Source: Arsenicicoccus cauae (GTDB lineage: Bacteria > Actinomycetota > Actinomycetes > Actinomycetales > Dermatophilaceae). Taken from it: DNA of 59,738 nt. This document shows, one piece after another, positions 45,144 through 54,754 of the stretch. Below the pieces are notes generated by a model that was not told the DNA's origin, searched no databases, and worked only from the letters and a program-made list of their open reading frames with translations. The first letter of the stretch is position 1; the number at the start of each line of letters is the position of its first letter. A program made the position numbers and the translations under genes. Location of the stretch: the NCBI RefSeq assembly GCF_009707125.1, contig NZ_WLVL01000048.1, positions 1 to 59,738 on the forward strand, in the 5' to 3' direction.

Positions 45144-45641
45144 GTGACGGACGACGTGCGGTGGTTGAGCCCGACGGAGCAGGTGTCGTGGCGTGCCTAC
45201 CTGCGTGGGCAGCGCCTGCTGGAGGTCGCCCTCGACCGTGACCTGCAGGCCCACGGCGTCTCCCTCCCGGAGTACGAGATCCTCTCCATGCTCTCCGAGC
45301 AGCCCGGCCGCCGGGAGCGGATGTCCGAGCTGGCCGCCCTCGTGGTCCAGTCCCGGTCGCGGCTCACCCACACCGCCAACCGCCTGGAGCGCCGCGGCTG
45401 GGTGCAGCGGCACCCCGTCCCCGGCGACGGGCGCGGCGTCGAGCTCGTCCTCACCGAGGCCGGTCTCGAGGCCGTCGTCGAGATGGCCCCCGTGCACGTG
45501 GAGAGCGTGCGTCGGCACTGGCTGGACGCCCTGTCGCCCGAGCTCGTCCAGGCCCTGGGCGATGCCATGACCCGGGTCCGGGACGACAACGGCACCTCGC
45601 AGCAGCAGCGGGCCGAGGTCGCCCGGGTCTGCGCCGACTGA
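45144..45641 (+). CDS. MarR family transcriptional regulator
   Basis: A 165-residue winged-helix regulator: [20 protein letters not shown], then recognition helix [18 protein letters not shown] and the wing [22 protein letters not shown] 45144 was chosen, with AGGGGAG upstream. It sits between hemB and hemL on the same strand; whether it regulates heme genes is not shown. Confidence 0.92.
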   Translation: MTDDVRWLSPTEQVSWRAYLRGQRLLEVALDRDLQAHGVSLPEYEILSMLSEQPGRRERMSELAALVVQSRSRLTHTANRLERRGWVQRHPVPGDGRGVELVLTEAGLEAVVEMAPVHVESVRRHWLDALSPELVQALGDAMTRVRDDNGTSQQQRAEVARVCAD

Positions 45642-45707
45642 CGCCGACCGATGCCCGACCGGCGCCGACCGACCAGCACGGGTTCGCCCTGCGGCGGGCC
45701 GGGCTGA

Positions 45708-45713
45708 GAGACT
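45708..45713 (+). promoter_or_regulatory. possible -10 GAGACT, hemL
   Basis: GAGACT ends 7 nt before ATG 45721, fitting the leaderless spacing seen elsewhere, but the first base deviates from TANNNT. Confidence 0.3.
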
Positions 45714-45720
45714 GAGCCCC

Positions 45721-47067
45721 ATGACCAGCCAGCCCCCGTCATACCCGTATGCCGCCCCCGCCTCCGAGGCGTGGTTCGAGCGGGCGAGCGCCGTGATCCC
45801 CGGCGGGGTCAACTCCCCGGTGCGGGCCTTCCGCTCCGTCGGGGGGACGCCGCGGTTCATGGCCAGCGCGACCGGTCCCTACCTGACCGACGTCGACGGC
45901 CGGGAGTATGTCGACCTGGTGTGCTCGTGGGGACCGATGATCCTCGGCCACCAGCACCCCACCGTCCTGGAGGCCGTGCACGAGGCCTCGCGGCGGGGCT
46001 TCAGCTATGGCACGCCCAGCGAGAACGAGGTGCTGCTCGCCGAGGCGATCGTCAACCGCGTCGAGCCGGTCGAGCAGGTGCGGCTCGTGTCGAGCGGCAC
46101 CGAGGCGACGATGAGCGCGCTGCGGCTGGCACGCGGCTTCACGGGCCGCTCGGTCGTCGTGAAGTTCGCGGGGTGCTACCACGGGCACGTCGACGCGCTC
46201 CTGGCCCACGCGGGCAGCGGCGTCGCGACCTTCGCCCTGCCCGACTCCGCCGGCGTCCCGGCCAGCTCGGCGGGCGAGACGATCGTGCTGCCCTACAACG
46301 ACGTCCGGGCCCTGGAGGAGACCTTCGCCCGTCGCGGAGACGAGGTCGCCGCCGTCATCACCGAGGCCGCCCCCGGCAACATGGGCATGGTCCCGCCCGC
46401 GCCCGGCTTCACCGCCGCGCTGCGCCGGACCACCCGCGAGCACGGCGCGCTGCTGATCAGCGACGAGGTCATGACCGGCTTCCGCGCCTCCGCGGCCGGG
46501 TGGTACGGCCTGGAGGGCCCGACCGTCCACGGCTCGCCCGACCTGTTCACCTTCGGCAAGGTCATGGGCGGGGGATTCCCGGCGGCGGCCTTCGGCGGTC
46601 GCCGTGACGTGATGGCGCACCTCGCGCCCAGCGGCCCCGTCTACCAGGCAGGCACGCTCTCGGGCAACCCGGTGGCGACCGCTGCGGGTCTGGCCACGCT
46701 GCGGGGGTGCACGCCCGCGGTCTACGAGCGCCTCGAGCAGGCCGCCCACGCCATTGCCGACGGCGTGACGGCCGAGCTGTCGGCGGTCGGCGTCGCGCAC
46801 ACGATCCAGTGGGCCGGGTCGATGTTCTCCGTCTTCTTCCGCGAGGGTCCCGTCCTGTCCTACGCCGACGCGCAGGGCCAGGACACGGCCGCGTTCGGAC
46901 GCTTCTTCCACAGCATGCTCAGCCAGGGGGTCCACCTGCCGCCCAGCGCCTACGAGTGCTGGTTCGTCAGCGCCGCCCACGACGACGCGGCCGTCGACCG
47001 GGTCCTCGCGGCGCTGCCGGCCGCTGCCAGGGCGGCCTCAGCCGAGGATGCCAGGATCGGAGCGTGA
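45721..47067 (+). CDS. hemL: glutamate-1-semialdehyde 2,1-aminomutase
   Basis: PLP enzyme (448 aa) that converts glutamate-1-semialdehyde to 5-aminolevulinate. Lys280 in [12 protein letters not shown] binds [22 protein letters not shown] and [16 protein letters not shown] are conserved, as is [10 protein letters not shown]. Completes the C5 pathway set of the window (hemA, L, B, C, D). Its stop overlaps the next start (GTGA). Confidence 0.98.
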   Translation: MTSQPPSYPYAAPASEAWFERASAVIPGGVNSPVRAFRSVGGTPRFMASATGPYLTDVDGREYVDLVCSWGPMILGHQHPTVLEAVHEASRRGFSYGTPSENEVLLAEAIVNRVEPVEQVRLVSSGTEATMSALRLARGFTGRSVVVKFAGCYHGHVDALLAHAGSGVATFALPDSAGVPASSAGETIVLPYNDVRALEETFARRGDEVAAVITEAAPGNMGMVPPAPGFTAALRRTTREHGALLISDEVMTGFRASAAGWYGLEGPTVHGSPDLFTFGKVMGGGFPAAAFGGRRDVMAHLAPSGPVYQAGTLSGNPVATAAGLATLRGCTPAVYERLEQAAHAIADGVTAELSAVGVAHTIQWAGSMFSVFFREGPVLSYADAQGQDTAAFGRFFHSMLSQGVHLPPSAYECWFVSAAHDDAAVDRVLAALPAAARAASAEDARIGA

Positions 47068-47723
47068 CGACCAGCATGACCGCGACCCCCCGCACGATCG
47101 TCCACCTCATGCGTCACGGCGAGGTCCACAACCCCGCCAAGATCCTCTACGGACGCCTGCCCGACTATCACCTGTCCGACCTCGGCCGGCAGATGGCCGA
47201 CCGGGTGGCCGAGTCGCTCGAGGGCCACGACGTCGCCCTCGTCGTCGCCTCCCCGCTCGAGCGGGCGCAGGAGACGGCCCGGCCGGTCGCCGAGCACTTC
47301 CGCACGCCGATCCTCACGGACAGTCGGCTGATCGAGGCCGGCAACCACTTCGAGGGCCGGCGCTTCGGCCACGGTGCCGGCTCCCTGCGCCGACCCGCCA
47401 ACTGGTGGCTCGTCCGCAACCCCCTCACCCCGTCCTGGGGCGAGCCCTACCGCGCCATCGCCCGCCGCATGGAGGCCGCCGTCGACGCCGCCCGGCAGCA
47501 CGCGCCCGGTCGCGAGGTCGTGCTCGTCTCCCACCAGCTGCCCGTGTGGACGCTGCGCCGCCACCTCGAGGGCCGTCCGCTGTGGCACGACCCCCGCCGC
47601 CGCCAGTGCAGCTTGGCCAGCCTGACGAGCCTGCACTACGACGGCGACCGGCTCACCTCGATCGTCTACAGCGAGCCGGCGGGCGCGCTGCTGCAGGTCG
47701 CCGAGCCCACGGTGGGGGCATGA
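47064..47723 (+). CDS. histidine phosphatase / phosphoglycerate-mutase-like protein
   Basis: A 219-residue member of the branch-1 histidine phosphatases with [10 protein letters not shown] (phospho-His18) and [12 protein letters not shown], and the second His in VSHQLPVW. Its place between hemL and the ResA-like gene is conserved (Rv0525), but its substrate is unknown. Starts at GTG 47064 overlapping hemL, or at ATG 47076; both keep the RHG motif. Confidence 0.9.
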   Translation: MTTSMTATPRTIVHLMRHGEVHNPAKILYGRLPDYHLSDLGRQMADRVAESLEGHDVALVVASPLERAQETARPVAEHFRTPILTDSRLIEAGNHFEGRRFGHGAGSLRRPANWWLVRNPLTPSWGEPYRAIARRMEAAVDAARQHAPGREVVLVSHQLPVWTLRRHLEGRPLWHDPRRRQCSLASLTSLHYDGDRLTSIVYSEPAGALLQVAEPTVGA

Positions 47724-48325
47724 CGCAGGTCCGACGCATGCTCTGCGCCGCGCTCGCGGCGGCCGCGGTCGGCATACCGCTCGCCGGCTGCTCCGACGAC
47801 GCAGGCTCCATCAACGCCCAGGCCCGCTCCGGCGACCAGAAGGGCTATCTGTCCGGCGACGGCACCATCGAGCGACTGACGGCGGCCCAGCGCAAGGAGC
47901 CGGTGACGCTGCGGGGCACGACGCTCGACGGGAAGCCCTGGTCCGCGGAGCAGCAGCGCGGCCACGTGGTCGTGCTCAACCTGTGGGCCTCCTGGTGCCC
48001 GCCGTGCGTCGAGGAGCAGCCGCGGCTGAACGCCCTGTACGCCGCCGTCCGCAAGGCGCACCCGGACGCGGTCTTCATGGGGGTGCACGCGGGCCGGGAG
48101 TCCTCCGACAACGCGCGCGACTTCGCGCGCGGGCGCCAGGTGCCCTACCCCACGCTGGCCTTCGACGGGCAGACCGTGCTGGCGCTGCAGGGCAAGGCGC
48201 CGTCGCCGCCGACCACGCTCGTGCTCGACAAGCAGGGGCGCATCGCGGCGCGGGTGCTGGGGGCCATCACCTCCGAGCGCACCGTCCAGGACCTCGTCGA
48301 CGACGTCGCCAAGGAAGCCGGGTGA
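47720..48325 (+). CDS. resA: thiol-disulfide oxidoreductase (ResA/CcsX-like lipoprotein)
   Basis: Extracytoplasmic thioredoxin-fold protein (201 aa) that reduces apocytochrome c cysteines before heme attachment. Lipobox PLAGC (Cys about residue 24) anchors it, and the active site is WCPPC with Cys93 and Cys96. The TlpA-like core VVVLNLWASWCPP is typical. ATGA overlap with the gene before and GTGA overlap with ccdA place it in a tight system II operon. Confidence 0.93.
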   Translation: MTQVRRMLCAALAAAAVGIPLAGCSDDAGSINAQARSGDQKGYLSGDGTIERLTAAQRKEPVTLRGTTLDGKPWSAEQQRGHVVVLNLWASWCPPCVEEQPRLNALYAAVRKAHPDAVFMGVHAGRESSDNARDFARGRQVPYPTLAFDGQTVLALQGKAPSPPTTLVLDKQGRIAARVLGAITSERTVQDLVDDVAKEAG

Positions 48326-49086
48326 TCGCCGGCCTGACCGACGTGATCGCCGAGGGCACCCTCCCGCTCGCGGCGTGCGTCGCCGTGCTCGCCGGCGCCG
48401 TGTCCTTCCTGTCGCCCTGCGTGCTCCCGCTCGTGCCGGGCTTCCTCGGCTATGTCACCGGGCTCGGCGACACCCGCCTCGAGGACCGGCGCACCGGGCG
48501 GATGCTCGCCGGGACGCTGCTGTTCGTGCTCGGCTTCACGGCGGTCTTCGTGCCCCTCGTGGTCCTGGTCGTCACCTCCGTGTCCACGCTGCTGCGCGAG
48601 CACCGGGACGTGCTCGAGCGGGTCGGTGGCGTCGTGGTGGTCCTGCTCGCCCTCGTCTTCGCCGGGATGGGGACCCAGCGCCAGGTCAAGGTCGGCTGGC
48701 GACCGGCGGCCGGTATGGCGGGAGCCCCGCTCCTCGGTGCGGCCTTCGCGCTCGGCTGGACCCCGTGCATCGGGCCCACCCTCGGAGCCGTCATGGCGCT
48801 GGGCAGCCCCCTCGACGACTCCGCCACGGGGCCCCTCGCGCGCGGCGCCGTGCTCGGGGTCGCCTACTGTCTCGGCCTCGGCCTGCCCTTCCTGATGCTG
48901 GCGGGCGGCTACGGCCGTCTGTCCGGCACCTGGACCGCGCTGCGCCGCCACCAGCGGGCGCTGCAGCTCGGCGGCGCGGGGCTGCTCCTCGTCCTCGGTC
49001 TGCTCATGGTCCTCGGGCTGTGGCAGCCGCTCGTGTCCGGCGTGCAGACCCGGCTCACCGAGCTCGTCGGGACCCCGGTGCTGTGA
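48322..49086 (+). CDS. ccdA: cytochrome c biogenesis protein CcdA
   Basis: Polytopic membrane protein (254 aa) that passes electrons from cytoplasmic thioredoxin to ResA. The redox pair is Cys33 in FLSPCVLPLVPGF and Cys149 in LGWTPCIGPTLG, each in the first helix of a three-helix repeat. Six hydrophobic segments are visible. GTG 48322 overlaps the resA stop, and its stop overlaps the resB start (TGATG). Confidence 0.95.
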   Translation: MIAGLTDVIAEGTLPLAACVAVLAGAVSFLSPCVLPLVPGFLGYVTGLGDTRLEDRRTGRMLAGTLLFVLGFTAVFVPLVVLVVTSVSTLLREHRDVLERVGGVVVVLLALVFAGMGTQRQVKVGWRPAAGMAGAPLLGAAFALGWTPCIGPTLGAVMALGSPLDDSATGPLARGAVLGVAYCLGLGLPFLMLAGGYGRLSGTWTALRRHQRALQLGGAGLLLVLGLLMVLGLWQPLVSGVQTRLTELVGTPVL

Positions 49087-50798
49087 TGCCGAGCAGCCCC
49101 TCCCGCTCCCGCGACGCCGGCGCCCGAAGCGGCGCAGGCGTCGGCGCAGGCGCCGGCACCGGTGACGGCTCGGGCCACGGAGCCCACGTCATCCAGCCCC
49201 GGCTCGGCCCGCTCGGCTGGCTGCGCTGGGCCTGGCGCCAGCTCACCAGCATGCGCACCGCCCTGCTGCTGCTGCTCCTGCTCGCTCTCGCCGCCGTGCC
49301 GGGCTCGGTCTTTCCCCAGCGCGACATCGACCCGGTCAAGACCCGCGGCTACCTCGAGCGGCACAAGACCCTCGGGCCCTGGATGGACCGCGTCGGGCTG
49401 TTCGACGTGTACGCCTCGCCGTGGTTCGCCGCGATCTACCTGCTGCTGTTCATCTCCCTCGTCGGCTGCGTCGTGCCCCGCCTGCGGATCCTGTGGCGCG
49501 AGCTGCGGGCCGCCCCACCAAGGGCGCCGAGCCGACTGGCCCGGATGCCGGAGCACCGGGTCGTGGAGCTCGGCGACGTGGAGCCGGCGCGAGCCCTGGA
49601 GGCGGCCCGCGAGGTGCTGCGGTCCCGGCGCTACCGGGTCCGCGCCGCTGAGGCGGCGGCCCCGGGTGCGGCGGGGCGGGCGGCATACGGCTCGGTCTCG
49701 GGAGAGCGCGGCTATCTGCGCGAGGTGGGCAACCTGGTGTTCCACGTCGCGCTGCTCGTGGTCATCGTCGGCGTGGCCCTCGGCCACCTGCTCGGCTGGC
49801 GCGTCGACGCGATCGTGCCCGAGGGGGAGACCTTCGCCAACACGACCAGCCAGCACGACACCTTCACCAAGGGTCCGTGGGTGGACGAGGAGTCGCTGCC
49901 GCCGTTCACGGTCCGCGTCGACCAGGTGCGGGTGGCCTTCGAGACCACGCTCAAGGGCAAGCAGTTCGGGCAGCCGCGGTCGTTCGAGGCCGACGTGACC
50001 ACCCGCGACGCCCCCGGCGCCCCCGAGCGCCGGCAGCGGCTCGAGGTCAACGAGCCGCTCGGCTTCGGCCAGTCCTCGGTCTACCTGCTCGGCAACGGCT
50101 ACGCCCCGGTGATCACCGTCAAGGACGCGCAGGGGCGCCAGGTCTACAAGCAGGCCACCGTCTTTCGTCCGCAGGACAACAACTACACGTCCACCGGCGC
50201 GGTCAAGGTCGCGGCCCTGCCCGCCGGCAAGCAGCTCGGCTTCCTCGGGCTGTTCGCGCCGACCATCTCCGACGAGGCCCTGCGCGCCATGCCGCAGTCG
50301 GACTTCCCCGCGCCCGTGGCGCCCGGCCTGCTGCTGGAGCTGTGGGAGGGCGACCTGTTCCCCGGCGGGCGCCCGCAGTCGGTCTACACCCTCGACACCT
50401 CGGCGATGAAGCAGCCGACGACCGAGAGTGGCCTGCCCGTCCGCATCGCGCTGCGCCCCGGCGAGACCCGTGCCCTGCCCGGTGGGCGTGGGTCGGTCAC
50501 CTTTGAGGGCGTGCAGCGGTTCGCGGGGCTGTCGGTGCGCTACGACCCGGGCAAGCCCGTCGCGCTGCTCGGCGCGGTGCTGGTGCTCGTGGGGCTGGTG
50601 CTCTCGCTCGTCGTGCGACGTCGTCGCGCCTTCGTGCGGGTCGGGGAGCGGGATGGACGTACCCTGCTGGAGGTGGCCGGTCTCGCCAAGAACGACGACC
50701 CCCGCCTGGGCGAGGCCGTCGACGACCTCACCGAGCAGCTGTGCGAGCGGCTCGGGCTGACCCCGCCCGCCCGGCCCACGAAGGAGAACGCACGATGA
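49086..50798 (+). CDS. resB: cytochrome c biogenesis protein ResB
   Basis: Part of the ResB-CcsB heme handling and ligation complex (570 aa). A Gly/Ala/Ser-rich N-terminus of about 35 residues precedes TM1 (MRTALLLLLLLALAAVPGSV); TM2 is AAIYLLLFISLVGCVVPRL, TM3 begins LVFHVALLVVIVGVALGHLL, a large extracytoplasmic domain follows, and TM4 (VALLGAVLVLVGLVLSLVV) lies near the C-terminus. Coupled to ccdA and to ccsB by overlapping start/stop codons. Confidence 0.95.
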   Translation: MPSSPSRSRDAGARSGAGVGAGAGTGDGSGHGAHVIQPRLGPLGWLRWAWRQLTSMRTALLLLLLLALAAVPGSVFPQRDIDPVKTRGYLERHKTLGPWMDRVGLFDVYASPWFAAIYLLLFISLVGCVVPRLRILWRELRAAPPRAPSRLARMPEHRVVELGDVEPARALEAAREVLRSRRYRVRAAEAAAPGAAGRAAYGSVSGERGYLREVGNLVFHVALLVVIVGVALGHLLGWRVDAIVPEGETFANTTSQHDTFTKGPWVDEESLPPFTVRVDQVRVAFETTLKGKQFGQPRSFEADVTTRDAPGAPERRQRLEVNEPLGFGQSSVYLLGNGYAPVITVKDAQGRQVYKQATVFRPQDNNYTSTGAVKVAALPAGKQLGFLGLFAPTISDEALRAMPQSDFPAPVAPGLLLELWEGDLFPGGRPQSVYTLDTSAMKQPTTESGLPVRIALRPGETRALPGGRGSVTFEGVQRFAGLSVRYDPGKPVALLGAVLVLVGLVLSLVVRRRRAFVRVGERDGRTLLEVAGLAKNDDPRLGEAVDDLTEQLCERLGLTPPARPTKENAR

Positions 50799-51820
50799 CC
50801 AACGAAGCCCTCGCGGGCTACTCCAACCTCGCGGTCTACTCCGCGCTCGTCGTGCTGGGCCTTGCGTTCCTGGCCTTCGCCGTCGACCTGGCGGGCACCC
50901 GCGGCCGCGCGCTCGCCGGCCGGTCCAGCGCCTCCGGCGAGGCCCCTGCGACGGCCGCCTCCGGCGAGGCCCGTATGACGGCCGCCTCCGGCGGCACGGG
51001 CACCCTGGTCCGCCACGACGCCCCCACCGCGGCGGGGGTCGACGAGGCGCCCGTGCCCCGTCCGGCCGCCGGGATCGGGCTGGCCCTGACGCGGCTCGCG
51101 TCCCTGCTCCTCGTGGCGGCCGTCGTCATGCGGGCGCTGTCCGTCATGCGCGCCCCCTGGGGCAACCTCTACGAGTACCTCCTGACGGCGGCGGCGGCCG
51201 TCAGCGTCGTCTACGTCGTGATGTCCCTGCGCCGGGACGTGCGGTGGCTCGGGGTCTTCGTCACCGCCCTGCTGATGCTGATCCTCGGGCCGGCGCTCAG
51301 CGTCTACACCGAGGCGGGGCAGCTGATGCCCTCGCTGCGGTCCTACTGGCTGGTCGTGCACGTCTCGATCGCGATCATCGCCACGGCGATCTTCGCGATC
51401 GGCGCGGCGCTCTCCGCGCTCTACCTCGTGCAGGAGTCGAGCGAGCGCCGCCAGGCGGCCGAGTCGCGGCTCGCGGGGTGGCGCCAGACGCTGCTCGCGG
51501 CGCTGCCGTCCTCGCGGGCGCTGGACCGTATGGCCTATGGCCTGCACGTCGTGGCGTTCCCGCTGTGGACCTTCACGGTGATCGCCGGCGCCGTGTGGGC
51601 CGAGAAGGCCTGGGGTCGCTACTGGGGCTGGGACCCCAAGGAGGTCTGGTCCTTCATCATCTGGGTGGTCTACGCGGCCTACCTGCACGCCCGCGCCACG
51701 ACGGGGATGCGGGTCCGCACCGCCACCTGGATCGCGATCGCCGGGTTCCTCTGCATCGTCATGAACTCCTTCGTGGTCAACAAGTTCATGTCCGGCATGC
51801 ACTCCTACTCGGGGATGTGA
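50795..51820 (+). CDS. ccsB: cytochrome c biogenesis protein CcsB (CcsA-type)
   Basis: Heme-channel partner of ResB (341 aa). The tryptophan-rich heme motif is WGRYWGWDPKEVWSF; conserved His residues occur in YWLVVHVSIA and VYAAYLHARA. Eight hydrophobic segments fit the family. Between TM1 and TM2 lies a family-atypical insert made of three 9-residue repeats (ASGEAxxTA) encoded by a 27-bp tandem repeat. AAGGAG precedes ATG 50795, which overlaps the resB stop (ATGA). Confidence 0.95.
   Translation: MTNEALAGYSNLAVYSALVVLGLAFLAFAVDLAGTRGRALAGRSSASGEAPATAASGEARMTAASGGTGTLVRHDAPTAAGVDEAPVPRPAAGIGLALTRLASLLLVAAVVMRALSVMRAPWGNLYEYLLTAAAAVSVVYVVMSLRRDVRWLGVFVTALLMLILGPALSVYTEAGQLMPSLRSYWLVVHVSIAIIATAIFAIGAALSALYLVQESSERRQAAESRLAGWRQTLLAALPSSRALDRMAYGLHVVAFPLWTFTVIAGAVWAEKAWGRYWGWDPKEVWSFIIWVVYAAYLHARATTGMRVRTATWIAIAGFLCIVMNSFVVNKFMSGMHSYSGM
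50930..51010 (+). repeat. 27-bp in-frame tandem repeat in ccsB
   Basis: CCTCCGGCGRGGCCC-type units start at 50931, 50958 and 50985, giving three near-identical 9-codon repeats in a cytoplasmic or external loop. Copy number could vary between strains without breaking the frame. Confidence 0.75.
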
Positions 51821-51827
51821 TCTGGCG

Positions 51828-52190
51828 ATGAGCTCGCCCGGCCTGCGCTACTCCCTGCTGCGCATCATGCTCTTCCTCGGCTGCCTGATCGTCCTGTGGC
51901 TCGTGGGGCTGCGGGGCCTGACCCTGGTCGTCCTCGCGGGCCTGCTGTCCATGGTGGCCTCGCTGTTCGTCCTGCGCGGGCCCCGCGAGGAGTTCAGCGC
52001 GCGCATCGCCTCCCGGGTGGACGAGCGAGCCGCCCGCGCCGAGGCGGCGGGCTCCCACCGGATCACCGACGAGGAGGTCGAGGACGCCGAGATCGGCCGG
52101 CACACCGAGGCCGGGTCGGACGGCCGCCCGCCGCAGACCGATCGCCGGGACGACCGGCACGACCGGGGCGACCGGCGGGACGGGCGCTGA
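51828..52190 (+). CDS. DUF4229 small membrane protein
   Basis: A 120-residue protein with two hydrophobic segments ([16 protein letters not shown] and [19 protein letters not shown]) and the conserved [17 protein letters not shown] after the second. The tail is an almost pure Asp/Arg/His/Gly stretch ([16 protein letters not shown]) produced by short GACCGG-like DNA repeats. This family is common after ccsB and near menA in actinobacteria. Function unknown. Confidence 0.8.
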   Translation: MSSPGLRYSLLRIMLFLGCLIVLWLVGLRGLTLVVLAGLLSMVASLFVLRGPREEFSARIASRVDERAARAEAAGSHRITDEEVEDAEIGRHTEAGSDGRPPQTDRRDDRHDRGDRRDGR

Positions 52191-52191
52191 C

Positions 52192-53676
52192 ATGTCCGCC
52201 GACACCCCGCGGCGCCCGTCCTTCCTCCCCTTCCGGCTCGAGGACACCTACGCCCGCGCGGTGCCGGCCCTGTCGCTCGCCTGGTCGGCCGCCCCCGTGC
52301 CCGCGCCACGCCTGCTCGCCCTCGACGAGGGGCTCGCCGGCGAGCTGGGCCTCGACCCGGCCTGGCTGCGCTCGCCGGACGGGGTGGCGCTGCTCGCCGG
52401 GCAGGTCCCGGACGGCGTGACCACCGTCGCCCAGGCCTACGCCGGCCATCAGTTCGGCGGCTACTCGCCACGGCTCGGCGACGGGCGGGCCCTGCTGCTG
52501 GGCGAGCTCGTCGACGCCTCCGGCACGCGCCGCGACCTGCACCTCAAGGGCTCGGGCCGCACGCCCTTCGCCCGGGGCGGTGACGGCAAGGCCGCGGTCG
52601 GACCCATGCTGCGCGAGCACCTCGTCAGCGTCGCCATGCACGCGCTCGGCATCCCCACGACGCGCGCTCTCGCGGTGGTGGCGACGGGGGAGACGGTGCT
52701 GCGGGAGACGCCGCTGCCGGGCGCGATCCTCGCCCGCGTCGCCGCCAGCCACCTGAGGGTCGGCACCTTCCAGTACGCCGCCGCCAGCGGCGACCCGGCT
52801 CTGCTGCGGTCCCTGGCGGACTACGCCATCGCCCGGCACCACCCGGCGGCGGCCGAGGCGGACGAGCCCTACCTCGAGCTGTTCCGCCGGGTGGCCCTCG
52901 CCCAGGCCGAGCTCGTCGCACAGTGGTCCCTCGTCGGGTTCGTCCACGGCGTCATGAACACCGACAACATGACCATCTCCGGCGAGACCATCGACTACGG
53001 TCCGTGCGCCTTCCTCGACGCCTACGACCCGGCGACGGTCTACAGCTCGATCGACTCGGGCGGGCGCTATGCCTTCGGCAACCAGCCGGCAGCGGCTCAG
53101 TGGAACCTCGCGCGCCTCGGCGAGACCCTGATCCCGCTGATCGGTGACGGCGCCGACGGGGCGGTGGAGTCCGCGACGGCGGTGCTGCACGAGTTCGCCG
53201 AGCGCTACGACCAGGCGTTCGTCGAGGGCATGGCGGACAAGCTCGGCCTTGACGAGTCGGCCCTGGGCGACGGCGTCGACGAGACCGTGCGGGAGCTCGT
53301 CCGCGACCTCCTGGCGCTGCTGCAGACGAACGGCGTCGACTGGACCTCCTTCTTCCGGGCCCTGTCGGCGCGCACGGCAGACGGGCACTTCCTCGACGCC
53401 ACCGACTTCCACGCGTGGGTCGCGCGACGCGACGCGCTGCTGCCGCAGGACCGGGCGGCCGTCGCGGCGCGCATGGACGCGGTCAACCCGGTCTACGTGC
53501 CGCGCAACCATCGGGTCGAGGAGGCCCTGGCCCGCGCGACCGCCGGTGACCTGGGGCCGTTCGAGCGGCTGCTCGGCGCCGTGTCGAGCCCGTATGCCGA
53601 CCGGCCCGGCCTCGAGGACCTGCGCGGTCCGGCGCCGGCGGGGGCGCCACGCCACATCACCTACTGCGGCACCTGA
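52192..53676 (+). CDS. selO: protein adenylyltransferase SelO (YdiU/UPF0061)
   Basis: Pseudokinase-fold enzyme (494 aa) that transfers AMP from ATP to protein hydroxyls, linked to redox stress in bacteria and mitochondria. Signature blocks: [52 protein letters not shown] and DYGPCAFLD (metal-binding Asn/Asp). The last residues (ITYCGT) contain a Cys near the C-terminus, as in other SelO. It starts 1 nt after the DUF4229 stop, so it is transcribed with the cytochrome c maturation operon. Repeat array B begins immediately after its stop. Confidence 0.94.
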   Translation: MSADTPRRPSFLPFRLEDTYARAVPALSLAWSAAPVPAPRLLALDEGLAGELGLDPAWLRSPDGVALLAGQVPDGVTTVAQAYAGHQFGGYSPRLGDGRALLLGELVDASGTRRDLHLKGSGRTPFARGGDGKAAVGPMLREHLVSVAMHALGIPTTRALAVVATGETVLRETPLPGAILARVAASHLRVGTFQYAAASGDPALLRSLADYAIARHHPAAAEADEPYLELFRRVALAQAELVAQWSLVGFVHGVMNTDNMTISGETIDYGPCAFLDAYDPATVYSSIDSGGRYAFGNQPAAAQWNLARLGETLIPLIGDGADGAVESATAVLHEFAERYDQAFVEGMADKLGLDESALGDGVDETVRELVRDLLALLQTNGVDWTSFFRALSARTADGHFLDATDFHAWVARRDALLPQDRAAVAARMDAVNPVYVPRNHRVEEALARATAGDLGPFERLLGAVSSPYADRPGLEDLRGPAPAGAPRHITYCGT

Positions 53677-53677
53677 C

Positions 53678-53845
53678 CTACCCCCGGTAGGGGCATCGAC
53701 CGGCCTTCGTTCGCCAGGTCGATGATCCCGCCCCCGGTAGGGGCATCAGCCGGGCTTCGTTCGCCAGGTCGATGATCCCGCCCCCGGTAAGGGCATCAGC
53801 CGGGCTTCGTTCGCCAGGTCGATGATCCTGCCCCCGGTAGGTCTG
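53678..53845. repeat. 50-bp palindromic repeat array B (4 cores)
   Basis: CCCCCGGTAR cores start at 53681, 53731, 53781 and 53831, exactly 50 bp apart. Spacers contain CATCGACC / GGTCGATG (perfect in the first unit) around CTTCGTTCGCCA. The spacers equal the reverse complement of those in array A, yet the CCCCCGG core has the same orientation in both. The array fills the whole gap between the selO (+) and menA (-) stop codons. Its right end, CCCCCGGTAGGTCTG, matches the right end of array A. Confidence 0.9.
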
Positions 53846-54721
53846 TCAGCTGATCCAGAGGCCGGCGGCCAGCAGCACGCCGTACGTCAGGGTCACGAGG
53901 CCCGTCGCCGACAGCACCCGGACCAGCGCCGCGCCTGTCGCCCCCCGCAGCACGTCGCGACAGGGCATGGCCGCAGGCAGCAGCCCGACGAGCCCGAGCA
54001 GTGCCCACCGGTGACCGGCCCAGGCGGCGAGGCCCGCGCACACCGCCGGGGCGACCATGAGCACGACATACAGGATGCGCGTGCCGCGGTCCCCCAGCCG
54101 CACCGCCAGGGTGCGCTTGCCCGCCAGCTCGTCGCCGCCGAGGTCGCGCAGGTTGTTGGCGACCAGGACGGCGGTGATGATCGAGCCGATGCCGACCGCC
54201 CCGGCCCAGGTGCCGGCGTCGACCCGCTCGGCCTGGGTGTAGGTCGTGCACACCACCGCCACCAGGCCGAAGAACACGAACACGAAGACCTCGCCCAGTC
54301 CCGCGTAGCCATAGGGGCGCGAGCCCCCGGTGTAGAACCAGGCCGCGAGGACCGCCGCGATCCCGATCAGGAGCAGCCAGGTGTCGCCGGACAGCCCCAT
54401 GAGGGCCAGCCCGGCGAGGCACGCGAGGCCGAAGCACGTGAAGGCGGCGTACTTGACCAGCAGCGGCGTGGCCAGCCCGCCCCCGACGAGCCGCACGGGC
54501 CCGACCCGGTCGGCGTCGGTGCCGCGGATGCCGTCGCTGTAGTCGTTGGCGTAGTTGACGCCGACCTGCAGGAAGAGCGCGACGAGCAGCGCGAGCAGGG
54601 CCAGCGCCGCGTCCCAGTGCCCGAGCCCGGCTGCCGATCCGGTGCCGACGGCGACGGGTGCGAGGGCGGCGGGCAGGGTCCGCGGGCGAGCGCCCTGGAT
54701 CCACTGGGAGATGGTGGCCAT
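53846..54721 (-). CDS. menA: 1,4-dihydroxy-2-naphthoate polyprenyltransferase
   Basis: Integral membrane UbiA-family enzyme (291 aa) that attaches the polyprenyl tail in menaquinone synthesis. The first Asp-rich motif is NYANDYSDGIRGTD and the second NNLRDLGGDELAGKRT; the N-terminal GARPRTLPAALAPVAVG is the MenA signature. Eight to nine hydrophobic segments. A -10-like GACAAT is 6 nt before the ATG. It is downstream of menE on the same strand. Confidence 0.96.
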   Translation of the reverse strand: MATISQWIQGARPRTLPAALAPVAVGTGSAAGLGHWDAALALLALLVALFLQVGVNYANDYSDGIRGTDADRVGPVRLVGGGLATPLLVKYAAFTCFGLACLAGLALMGLSGDTWLLLIGIAAVLAAWFYTGGSRPYGYAGLGEVFVFVFFGLVAVVCTTYTQAERVDAGTWAGAVGIGSIITAVLVANNLRDLGGDELAGKRTLAVRLGDRGTRILYVVLMVAPAVCAGLAAWAGHRWALLGLVGLLPAAMPCRDVLRGATGAALVRVLSATGLVTLTYGVLLAAGLWIS

Positions 54722-54727
54722 GGGCAC

Positions 54728-54733
54728 ATTGTC
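54728..54733 (-). promoter_or_regulatory. possible -10 GACAAT, leaderless menA promoter
   Basis: On the minus strand GACAAT ends 6 nt before ATG 54721. Overlapping it is a short dyad TCTCG-TGAT-CGAGA (54732-54745). Confidence 0.4.
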
Positions 54734-54754
54734 TCGTGATCGAGAGATCGCGCT

